DNA from: Bryobacterales bacterium
Lineage (GTDB): Bacteria; Acidobacteriota; Terriglobia; Bryobacterales; Bryobacteraceae
Length of the DNA: 45,644 nucleotides
NCBI GenBank assembly: GCA_020847975.1
Contig: JADLBD010000266.1
Coordinates: 1-45,644 of the forward strand
Direction: 5' to 3'
Positions 16,551 to 23,927 of the stretch are shown here, one piece after another. Both the position numbers and the translations under genes were made by a program. The notes below the pieces were generated by a model. That model was not told the DNA's origin and searched no databases. It saw only the letters and a list, made by a program, of their open reading frames with translations. How positions within the stretch are numbered: the first letter of the stretch is position 1; every line of letters starts with the position of its first letter.

Positions 16551-17360
16551 TTAATTCATTCGCAGCCGTTCCAGAGCCCTGGCCAGTCGCTCCTTCACCG
16601 CCGGATGCAAATCCTTTTCCTGCTCGAGCCTCTCCATCGCCTCCACTGACCCGTAGTCCTTGGTATCCATCGCCCAGTTGATCAGCGCAATCTCCACCAG
16701 CGGCGAGTTCTGGTGCAGCATCGCATCGCGCAGTCCCTGCCGCACCGGAGCCTGGCTGGAAAACTGCCGCAGCGCATCCACCGCGGCCAGCCGCACATTC
16801 ACGTTCTGATCGTGATTCAAAGTGCGCAACAGCGCTGACAGCACCTCATCGCCCGCCGGCTCCATGCGCACGCTGTAGCTCACCCCCTGCAACCGGTCGC
16901 TCGCCGATTGCTGCTGTAGCAAAGACAAAGTGACTAACTGCCGCATGTGCTGCATCTCCGTATTCAACTGCGATATCGTTTGTTCGTCCCGATTCCGCGC
17001 GGTATACAAGTGCCCCGCTGTCAGTCCGAACACCAGCGCCACACCCGCCGCCACCGCCGCGGGCCACCACCCTGCCCGGCGCGCCGGCGCGGGCATCTTC
17101 AGAGCCGCCTTCCCCTCGCTCCGTTCCGCCTGCCCCAGCCGGTAAGCATCCATCAGTTGATAGAAATTCGTGCGCAGGTTCCGGCTCGGCTCTTCCAAGG
17201 GAAGGTCCCCCAGGCCATTCCAAAGAGCGTTCAACGATTCCTGTTCTTCGCGGCATTCGGAACACTCCGCCAGGTGGCCGTCGAGTTCCATCCGCTCCGC
17301 CTCATCGAGCCCGGTAATCCACCGGTCCACCATCCGCTCCTTCGCCTGTTCGCACGTCAT
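16551..17360 (-). CDS. Anti-sigma factor: zinc-finger, one TM helix, HEAT-like periplasmic domain
   Basis: A 269-residue protein from ATG 17360, whose ATGA overlaps the sigma-factor stop. The N-terminus has the zinc-binding anti-sigma signature: Cys3 in MTCEQAKERM, then H-x3-C-x2-C in DGHLAECSECREE. A single membrane helix follows (WPAAVAAGVALVFGLTAGHLY), then a periplasmic coiled segment. The C-terminal part is HEAT-like alpha-repeats (NVNVRLAAVDALRQF, LVEIALINWAM, HPAVKERLARALERL). By family rule it holds the ECF factor inactive at the membrane until a signal acts on the outer domain. The HEAT-type sensor is consistent with protein binding outside. Confidence 0.82.
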   Translation of the reverse strand: MTCEQAKERMVDRWITGLDEAERMELDGHLAECSECREEQESLNALWNGLGDLPLEEPSRNLRTNFYQLMDAYRLGQAERSEGKAALKMPAPARRAGWWPAAVAAGVALVFGLTAGHLYTARNRDEQTISQLNTEMQHMRQLVTLSLLQQQSASDRLQGVSYSVRMEPAGDEVLSALLRTLNHDQNVNVRLAAVDALRQFSSQAPVRQGLRDAMLHQNSPLVEIALINWAMDTKDYGSVEAMERLEQEKDLHPAVKERLARALERLRMN

Positions 17361-17929
17361 GACGCCGCCTTCCTTCCCGACATCCGAAAGAAAATCTCGC
17401 TCAACTGCTTCATCGCCCGGAACACCCGGCTCTTCACCACCGCCGCATCGCACTGCACAATCGCGCCGATCTCCTCATACCGCAGGTTCTGCCACCGGCT
17501 CAGCACCAGCAGTTCCCTCCGTTCCGCCGGCAGCCGCATCAGCGCCTTGCGCAGAATCGCCAGGTCGCTCCCCCGCATCAGCCGCCACTCCGCCGATAAC
17601 GCCGGATCCGCCGGCTCCAGTTCCCGCTCCGTTCGCTCGTCGAACAGCGGCATCTCCGCCTGCTTCTTCCGCATCTGGTCCACGTGCACGTTCCGCGCAA
17701 TCTGGTACATCCACGGGCTGAACCGGCTGCCTGCCTGAAACGTCCCGCGAAACTTCAACATGCGGAAAAATACCTCCTGCGTCAGATCTTCCGCCAGCGT
17801 CCCTGACCCGCATGAGTGATAGAAAAACCGGTAAAGAAGACGGTGATGCCGCTCAAAGAGCGTGGCGAGTTGGTCCACGTCGCCATCCTTCACCCGGTTC
17901 ATCAATTGATCATCGGTCTGCTGCGCCAC
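17357..17929 (-). CDS. ECF-type RNA polymerase sigma factor
   Basis: A 190-residue ECF sigma factor. Region 2 is at about residues 20-90 (LFERHHRLLYRFFYHSC, AEDLTQEVFFRML, FSPWMYQIARNVHVDQMRK). Region 4 is at about 125-180 (LRKALMRLPAERRELLVLSRWQNLRYEEIGA, VKSRVFRAMKQL). It heads an operon with its membrane anti-sigma factor and two DUF4097 proteins. A possible self-recognised promoter (GTAACC-N16-GTATTC) lies just upstream. The subgroup cannot be fixed without comparison. Confidence 0.9.
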   Translation of the reverse strand: MAQQTDDQLMNRVKDGDVDQLATLFERHHRLLYRFFYHSCGSGTLAEDLTQEVFFRMLKFRGTFQAGSRFSPWMYQIARNVHVDQMRKKQAEMPLFDERTERELEPADPALSAEWRLMRGSDLAILRKALMRLPAERRELLVLSRWQNLRYEEIGAIVQCDAAVVKSRVFRAMKQLSEIFFRMSGRKAAS

Positions 17930-17962
17930 GCCTTCTGTTCCGTGTTTGATCCGTTCATAGCA

Positions 17963-17990
17963 GAATACTGCCGCCGCGGGGGAAGGTTAC
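17963..17990 (-). promoter_or_regulatory. Candidate autoregulated ECF promoter
   Basis: Read on the - strand, GTAACC (17990-17985) and GTATTC (17968-17963) are separated by 16 bases. An AAC-containing -35 with this spacing is usual for ECF-group promoters. The start codon at 17929 is about 33 bases beyond the -10. The -35 sits beside an AT-rich tract (17991-18000). The assignment is from pattern only. Confidence 0.45.
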
Positions 17991-18089
17991 GAATTTTTTT
18001 CGCGCCCTTCCTAGCCTCCCCATGGCCCCTCCGCTAGCACTCCCCAGGCGATTGTCCCCGACGAACTTGCCGCCCTACACTGGCGGATT

Positions 18090-18620
18090 ATGCCGGAACT
18101 GGAAGTGCATCATGAAGAGGGAGAACACCACGACCCGTTCGGCCAGAGAGTCGGCGTCCTTGCCGGTGCAATTGCCGTAGTTCTCGCCGTCATCACCATC
18201 TCCTCCCACCGCGCGCATACCGCCGCCGTCATGGAGCGCTCCGCCGCCAACGATCAGTGGTCCTTCTATCAGGCCAAGCGCATGAAATTTCACTCCATCG
18301 AACTCGGGCGCGAACTCATCGCTGTACTCGGAACAACGAGCCCGGGCGCCGCGGATATGCTCAAGCGCTACCAATCCGAACAGCAGCGCTATGACAAAGA
18401 ATCCGAGGAAATTCAAGGGGAAGCGAAGAAAAAGGAGGCCGAAAGCGAAGTCGCCGAACAGCGCGCCCTGCGCTTTGACCTTGGCGAAGGGCTCCTCGAA
18501 ATCGGACTCGTCATGACGTCCCTTTACTTCATCTCCAGGAAGAAACTGTTTCCCGTTGGCGGTGTGGTAGCGGCCCTCCTGGGAGCCGTCATCGGAGTAT
18601 CCGGCTACTTCGTGCACTGA
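18090..18620 (+). CDS. DUF4337-family membrane protein
   Basis: A 176-residue protein with an acidic, His-rich N-terminus (MPELEVHHEEGEHHDPFG), a membrane helix (VGVLAGAIAVVLAVITI) and a soluble, charged coiled-coil middle (AANDQWSFYQAKRMKFH, then KRYQSEQQRYDKESEEIQ). Two more membrane segments close it near the C-terminus. The layout is that of DUF4337 proteins, whose function is unknown. It is followed after two bases by the LssY_C protein gene, so the two are probably co-transcribed. Confidence 0.72.
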   Translation: MPELEVHHEEGEHHDPFGQRVGVLAGAIAVVLAVITISSHRAHTAAVMERSAANDQWSFYQAKRMKFHSIELGRELIAVLGTTSPGAADMLKRYQSEQQRYDKESEEIQGEAKKKEAESEVAEQRALRFDLGEGLLEIGLVMTSLYFISRKKLFPVGGVVAALLGAVIGVSGYFVH

Positions 18621-18622
18621 CC

Positions 18623-19813
18623 ATGCGAACAGCAACTCTCCTTCTATCCGTCCTCTCTTGCTCCCACCTTCAGAGCGCCACCATCACCGCCGGCACGGAA
18701 ATATCCGTTCGCCTGAAAACCAGGGTGGGCAGCAGCGTATCCAAAGCCGGCGATCCTGTCCAAGCCGAAGTCATCGCCCCTGTCAGGAATGACGGCCGGA
18801 TCATCGTCTGGCCCGGATCCCTACTCAGTGGAACGGTGAAGACAGCCACGCCCGCTCCCAACTCTGCCGAACGCGCCGTCCTCCTCCTCGATTTCAACTC
18901 CCTCACAGACAATTCCGGTAACACGGCGAACGTGAAAACCATCGTCGCCGGCGTAGATAATGCCAGAGAAAAAGTGGACGGCAACGGAAACATCCAGGGG
19001 ATTGTCGCTTCGGAAACCTACTCCGCCAAACTCGATCAGGAACTCGGCCAAAAGTGGGGAGGCTTCCTCGAGAACATCAAGAAATCCCTCTTCCAGGAGC
19101 CGGACTCCGAAATCCTCATCGGCGCCGGCGTCGAACTCGCCGTGCGCGTCACCACGAACGCAGACTGGAACGGCGCTCCCGGACCGGCGGTTTGGGAGCC
19201 CGCCGCCCCGCCCCAACCCCTTGTTGACCTCGTCAACGCCCAGCCGTTTCAAACCATCGCCGAAAAGCCCCCCAAGCCAAGCGATATCACCAACCTCATG
19301 TTCCTCGGAACCCGCGAACAGCTCGAGGCTGCTTTCCAGGCGGCCGGTTGGACCCTTGCCCTCAACACCAATCGCGATTCCGGCTTCCAGACCTTCCGCG
19401 CCCTCGTCGAAGACCGCGGCTACAAAGAAGCCCCCATGTCGTCCTTGCTGCTCGACGGCAGGAAGTCGGATATGAACTGGGAAAAACAGTACGACACCTT
19501 CGCCCGCCGCCATCACCTGCGCATCTTTTCCCGCCCCGCCGGCTACAATGGAGCGCCCGTCTGGGTCGCCTCCTCCACCCACGACAATGGCATCTCGTTC
19601 TCCAGGCAGGACCGGACCTTCATCCATCGCGTCATCTCCCGCATCGATGACGAGCGCGACAAAGTTGTCTCCGATCTCACTTACACCGGCAAGGTACAAG
19701 CCGTCTACTACGTGGATCGCCCCGCCGTACCCAAACAGCTGTCCAACGCCACCGGAGACAGCCTCACCACGGACGGACGCATGGCCGTGATCGCCTTCGC
19801 CGGCAATCCGTAA
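18623..19813 (+). CDS. Secreted protein with LssY-type C-terminal domain
   Basis: A 396-residue protein with a signal peptide (MRTATLLLSVLSCSHLQSA). Residues about 20-175 form a beta-rich region starting ITAGTEISVRLKTRVGSSVSKAGDPV, a pattern common in acidobacterial secreted proteins. Residues about 220-390 match the LssY_C domain: NLMFLGTREQLEAAFQAAGW, APMSSLLLDGRKSDM, RRHHLRIFSR, APVWVASSTHDNGI and HRVISRIDDERDKVVSDL. LssY is named from a Legionella secretion-associated locus; the biochemical role of the domain is not known to me. Here it stands without the phosphatase-like LssY N-terminus. Confidence 0.72.
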   Translation: MRTATLLLSVLSCSHLQSATITAGTEISVRLKTRVGSSVSKAGDPVQAEVIAPVRNDGRIIVWPGSLLSGTVKTATPAPNSAERAVLLLDFNSLTDNSGNTANVKTIVAGVDNAREKVDGNGNIQGIVASETYSAKLDQELGQKWGGFLENIKKSLFQEPDSEILIGAGVELAVRVTTNADWNGAPGPAVWEPAAPPQPLVDLVNAQPFQTIAEKPPKPSDITNLMFLGTREQLEAAFQAAGWTLALNTNRDSGFQTFRALVEDRGYKEAPMSSLLLDGRKSDMNWEKQYDTFARRHHLRIFSRPAGYNGAPVWVASSTHDNGISFSRQDRTFIHRVISRIDDERDKVVSDLTYTGKVQAVYYVDRPAVPKQLSNATGDSLTTDGRMAVIAFAGNP

Positions 19814-19835
19814 CACGCTGCTTCACCCCACCACG

Positions 19836-20456
19836 TCAATTCCGCTTGACGCTGATCATCTTGAAATATACAGTCGAGCGGCCATCGTGATTCTGCAGCC
19901 CGATGTAGCCCTCATCCGGCCGCGGACCGCGCACCGGCTCGAACCACTGCTTGCGCGGCGGCACTGGCTGGTCCCCGCGAAACTCATTGATCTTCTTCCC
20001 GTTCAGCAGAACGGTAGTCAGTTGGCCCTTGAGGACAATGCCCATCGTGTTCCACTCGTTCACCGGCTTCTGGTTGCGCGCCGTCACTTTGCTCAACGAA
20101 TAGAGCGCCCCTGTCGAGTGCCAGTCGTCTCCCGCGGCGTCAATCTGCACCTCATACCCGTTATGCACGCCATACCAGGGATCCTGCGGCTGCTCCGGCA
20201 GCCGGATGAACACTCCGGAATTGTCGTGGTCCCCCGTCGTCTTGAACACCACCCTGATCGTGCAGTTCCCGAACTTCTCCCCCGTGTAATACAAAAGCCC
20301 CATCCCCCCGTGCGTCTTGAGCATCCCGTCTTCCACGCTGAAATTCCCCGGCCCCACCATCTTCCAGCCGTCGAGATCCTTCCCATCGAAAAGATTCTTC
20401 CAACCGGCGGCATGAAGAGAAGCGGTAAGCAGCAACGCGGCAAGGAGTGGCTTCAT
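19836..20456 (-). CDS. Secreted DUF1080 protein (3-keto-disaccharide hydrolase type)
   Basis: A 206-residue protein with a signal peptide (MKPLLAALLLTASLHA) and one DUF1080 concanavalin-like domain: WKNLFDGKDLDGWKMVG, VEDGMLKTHGGMGLLYYTG, DNSGVFIRLP, NGYEVQID, VNEWNTMGIVLKGQ and GYIGLQNHDGRSTVYFKMI. Some DUF1080 proteins hydrolyse 3-keto-glycosides; others act as carbohydrate-binding units. The start is 32 bases from the divergent exonuclease gene, leaving almost no room for two promoters. Confidence 0.82.
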   Translation of the reverse strand: MKPLLAALLLTASLHAAGWKNLFDGKDLDGWKMVGPGNFSVEDGMLKTHGGMGLLYYTGEKFGNCTIRVVFKTTGDHDNSGVFIRLPEQPQDPWYGVHNGYEVQIDAAGDDWHSTGALYSLSKVTARNQKPVNEWNTMGIVLKGQLTTVLLNGKKINEFRGDQPVPPRKQWFEPVRGPRPDEGYIGLQNHDGRSTVYFKMISVKRN

Positions 20457-20488
20457 GCGTCTATTGTAAATGAGGAGCTACGCCCCCC

Positions 20489-21409
20489 ATGGATGTGCAT
20501 CTCGTTGATGGAACCTACGAACTCTTCCGCCACTTCTTTGCCGTCCCCTCCGCACTCGATCAGCACGGGAACGAAGTTGGCGCCGTCCGAGGCGTACTCC
20601 AATCCATCCTCGGAATGCTCGAGGATGGCGCCACTCACGTGGGCGTCGCCACTGACCATGTCGTCGAATCCTTCCGCAATGAACTCTATCCCGGCTACAA
20701 AACCGCCGAAGGCGTCCCCGAACCCCTGCTCTCCCAATTCCCCATCCTCGAAGAAGCCCTCGCGCTGATGGGCGTCCTGGTCTGGCCCATGGTCCGCTAC
20801 GAAGCCGACGATGCCCTTGCCTCCGCCGCATCGCAAGCCGCTTGCGACGTCCGTGTCCAACGAGTCTTTGTATGCACTCCCGATAAGGATCTGGCCCAGT
20901 GCGTCGCCGGCAGCCGCATTGTCCAACTCGACCGCCGCCGCGGCATCCTTCGCGACGAAGCCGCTGTCATCGAAAAATGGGGTGTCAAACCGGAGTCCAT
21001 CCCGGACTATCTCGCCGCCGTCGGCGACTCCGCCGATGGCTTTCCGGGGCTCCCCGGATGGGGACCGAAAGCCGCGTCGCTCACCCTCTCCCAATATCCG
21101 CACTTCGAGCAGATCCCCAAGGACTGGCGCCAATGGCATCCCTCCATTCGAGGAGCGCGGCGTCTCTCCACCGTCCTGTTTACCCAATGGGATGACGCCC
21201 TTCTCTTCCGCACCCTCGCCACCCTGCGCACGGATGTGCCGGTGTTCGAAACCGTTGACGAACTCGAATGGAAAGGGCCGCTGCCCGGGTTTACAGACTA
21301 TTGCAGCCGCCTCGGCGCTCCCAACCTTCCCGAGCGCGCCGCCTACTCTACAGTCTCCTCGAAGCGCGGCATGTCCTTACGAAACCCCGACGTTTTCCAT
21401 GCCCCGTAA
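20489..21409 (+). CDS. Stand-alone 5'-3' exonuclease (Pol I N-terminal type)
   Basis: A 306-residue FEN/XNI-family nuclease. Visible motifs: VDGTYELFRHFFA at the start, SFRNELYPGYKT (DNA-gripping segment), RYEADDALASAA and VFVCTPDKDLAQCV (metal-binding acidic residues). The helix-hairpin region is GDSADGFPGLPGWGPKAASLTL. There is no polymerase domain, so this is a free 5' nuclease probably for flap or primer processing. Its 3' end overlaps the convergent APC permease gene by 67 bases; the last roughly 20 residues are the only part affected and look non-conserved. Confidence 0.85.
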   Translation: MDVHLVDGTYELFRHFFAVPSALDQHGNEVGAVRGVLQSILGMLEDGATHVGVATDHVVESFRNELYPGYKTAEGVPEPLLSQFPILEEALALMGVLVWPMVRYEADDALASAASQAACDVRVQRVFVCTPDKDLAQCVAGSRIVQLDRRRGILRDEAAVIEKWGVKPESIPDYLAAVGDSADGFPGLPGWGPKAASLTLSQYPHFEQIPKDWRQWHPSIRGARRLSTVLFTQWDDALLFRTLATLRTDVPVFETVDELEWKGPLPGFTDYCSRLGAPNLPERAAYSTVSSKRGMSLRNPDVFHAP

Positions 21410-22680
21410 ACAATGCCCGTAATCAGCCAGATCCAGCCCGCAACCTGCGCCGCATGGCTCAGGCTGATCCACAGATAGAAACACACCAGCAACCCGGCCG
21501 ATGGCGTGACGAGATGCGACCAGTAACGCTCCCCGGCGCGAATCCAGTAGCGCAGCAGCGAACTCAGGTTCACTCCCATGAACCCGATCAACGCCCCGAA
21601 GTTCAGTAATTCGGCCCCCAACTGGTAGCTCATCACCAGCCCGCCGATGAGACATGCAAATCCGATAAAAATCACGTTGTTCGCCGGAACCAGCGTTTTC
21701 GGATGCAGCGATCCGAAAATACCCTTGGGAATCGTATTGTCCCTCCCCATGCCGTACAGCAGCCTCGCCCCCGCAAGCTGCGCCCCCGCCCCGGATCCGA
21801 TCGTCGCCACCACCAGCGTCCACGTGATCACGTGAAACAAAGCGTCGCCGCCCGCCCGCCGCGCGATATGCACATACGCCGTATCGTTGTTCGGAAACGG
21901 CGCCGTCCCCGGCCAAACCATCTGCGCCACATAAACCTCAATCGCCGAAAGCGCGCCGATAATCAGGCAGGTGTATACCGTCGCCAGCAGAATGTTCCGC
22001 CGCGGATTCTGCACCTCCTCGCTCAACGTCGAGATCGCGTCGAAGCCAATGTAGGTCAGCACAGCCACCGATGTGCCCGTCGAAATGTTGCGCAGGGAAA
22101 ACGTCTGCGGATCGTAGAACGGGCGTAGCCAGGCAACCGCCGGAAGGTTCGGGATGGAAAGAATGTAATGCAGCGACGCCGCTATCATCCATAGGATGAC
22201 CACTCCCATCGCCGTGGTCAGAAACTGGTTCGTCCGGGCCGTCGATTGAATCCCTCGCAGGTTCATCATCGTGAACAGCGCGGCGAAGAAGAAGACCGCC
22301 ATCCAACCCGGAACCGCCGGAAACAGGTCATGCGCCGCGCTTGCGCACCAGATCGTGCAGATCAGCGGGTTCACCACGTAGTCGAGCAGCATCGACCACC
22401 CCGTCAGATACCCCAGAATCGGATGCACCTCATTGCCTACGTACGTATACGCCGAACCCGCCGACGGATACGCCCGCGCCATCCGCCCGTAGCTAACCGC
22501 GGTGCACAACATCGCGAACATCGCGATCAGCACCGTCGTCACCACGTGCCCCTTACCCACGACATGGATCGCTCCATATGGAGGCATGGGGGCCGTGGGC
22601 TGGACAAAAATGATCCCCATGACAATCAGTTGGCCGAGCGTCAGCGTGCGCTTCAGCCGGATCGGAGGCGGGACGGGCAT
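21343..22680 (-). CDS. APC-superfamily amino-acid/polyamine permease (PuuP-like)
   Basis: A 445-residue transporter with about twelve membrane helices. LGQLIVMGIIFVQPTAPM begins helix 1, and AVSYGRMARAYPSAGSAYTYV with GWSMLLDYVVNPLI is very like the E. coli putrescine importer PuuP. LTYIGFDAISTLSEEVQNPRRNI is the helix 6/loop block characteristic of APC members. An amino acid or polyamine is the likely substrate; the exact one is uncertain. It shares a short divergent region with the DUF58 gene and overlaps the exonuclease gene tail-to-tail by 67 bases. Confidence 0.83.
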   Translation of the reverse strand: MPVPPPIRLKRTLTLGQLIVMGIIFVQPTAPMPPYGAIHVVGKGHVVTTVLIAMFAMLCTAVSYGRMARAYPSAGSAYTYVGNEVHPILGYLTGWSMLLDYVVNPLICTIWCASAAHDLFPAVPGWMAVFFFAALFTMMNLRGIQSTARTNQFLTTAMGVVILWMIAASLHYILSIPNLPAVAWLRPFYDPQTFSLRNISTGTSVAVLTYIGFDAISTLSEEVQNPRRNILLATVYTCLIIGALSAIEVYVAQMVWPGTAPFPNNDTAYVHIARRAGGDALFHVITWTLVVATIGSGAGAQLAGARLLYGMGRDNTIPKGIFGSLHPKTLVPANNVIFIGFACLIGGLVMSYQLGAELLNFGALIGFMGVNLSSLLRYWIRAGERYWSHLVTPSAGLLVCFYLWISLSHAAQVAGWIWLITGIVYGAWKTSGFRKDMPRFEETVE

Positions 22681-22766
22681 AAAGTGCTTATTGTGTCATG
22701 AGCGGGTACCAGTCCGGCGGGCTGTTCGTCGACACCCCAACCGCCCCTGTGCCACGATGACAACAG

Positions 22767-23927
22767 GTGTACCGCTACAACCCATTCCGCACACTCGGGC
22801 AATGGCTCCGCCGCTGGAAATCCGGCGTCCGCCATCAGGTCACCTGGAGCGGGCTCGCTTTCACCACTCTCATTCTCCTCATCGGACTCGCCGCCTTCGC
22901 CTCAGCCAACAACCTCCTCTTCCTCCTCCTCGCCGCCATGCTCTCCACCATGCTCGTCTCCGGCCTCGTCAGCCGCCTCTCCCTCGCCGGACTCGAAGTC
23001 AAACTCCTTCTGCCCGAGCACGTCTTCGCCGGCCGCCGCCTTCCCGCCCGCATTCAACTCCTCAATGCAAAAAAGTGGATGCCTTCCTTCTCCATTCACC
23101 TCGCTTCGAGCGACGAAGAAGAATCCCCCGCGCAGATCTATTTCCCCATCGTTCCCGGCGGCGCGACATTGGAAGCCCTCACCACGGTCTACTTCCGCAA
23201 GCGCGGCTTGCACGGCGACAGCCAGTATCAGTTCACCACGCGCTTCCCCTTCGGATTCACTGAGCGCCGCGTGCAGGTTCGCCTCCACCGCGAAGTGCTC
23301 GTCTATCCCTCCATCGACGCCCAGGCAGGCTTCGAAGATCTGCTTCACTCCCTCGAAGGCGACATGGAAGCCCACTTCCAGGGACGCGGCTCCGATTTCT
23401 ACCGTATCCGCCCCTATGAGCCCACCGAAAGCGCGCGGCACGTCGATTGGAAGGCCACCGCCCACACCGGGGAGCTACAGGTTCGCGAGTTCGCCCGCGA
23501 AGAGGACAATCTCGTCGAGGTGCTCCTCGATCTCGAAACCGGAGCCGCCGGCGAGGAGTGGCTCGAGCGCGCCATCGAATGCTGCGCCTTCCTCTGCTGG
23601 CGCCTCGCAACCCGCAACGCCCGCCTCCGCTTCGCCACCCAGGAAAGAGACATCCGGCTCCCTGAAAACGGCGACATTTATACTATCCTGAAATATCTGG
23701 CCCAGGTAAAACCTCTGCGTGCAAGAACCATTGTGTATCCCCATGAAGAAACCAGTTTCAAAATCGTATTCAGCCTGTCGCAAGGCCCTTTGTTGGAGGC
23801 AGGGTGGGGTTCTGCTCGCATTCTTGGCGGGAACGCTTTTGATGCCGCTTCCGGCGCAGCAGGACCAGGGAACAACCGGCGCGCAGAAACTGGAACCGGT
23901 GCGGACGTCAGTGACGGTCGTCGGTGA
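22767..23927 (+). CDS. DUF58-family protein with overlapping 3' end
   Basis: From GTG 22767, 386 residues. Two membrane helices near the N-terminus (FTTLILLIGLAAFASANN, LLFLLLAAMLSTMLVSGL) precede a beta-rich region. The DUF58 hallmark follows: FYRIRPYEPTESARHVDWKATAHTG, then REFAREEDNLVEVLLDLE. DUF58 proteins usually work with a MoxR ATPase and vWA proteins; no such partner is here. Conserved-looking sequence (FKIVFSLSQGPLLEAGW, ARIL) continues to about 23830, then an uninformative tail runs to 23927. Thus it overlaps the next gene's signal-peptide region by up to 185 bases in another frame. Confidence 0.8.
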   Translation: MYRYNPFRTLGQWLRRWKSGVRHQVTWSGLAFTTLILLIGLAAFASANNLLFLLLAAMLSTMLVSGLVSRLSLAGLEVKLLLPEHVFAGRRLPARIQLLNAKKWMPSFSIHLASSDEEESPAQIYFPIVPGGATLEALTTVYFRKRGLHGDSQYQFTTRFPFGFTERRVQVRLHREVLVYPSIDAQAGFEDLLHSLEGDMEAHFQGRGSDFYRIRPYEPTESARHVDWKATAHTGELQVREFAREEDNLVEVLLDLETGAAGEEWLERAIECCAFLCWRLATRNARLRFATQERDIRLPENGDIYTILKYLAQVKPLRARTIVYPHEETSFKIVFSLSQGPLLEAGWGSARILGGNAFDAASGAAGPGNNRRAETGTGADVSDGRR

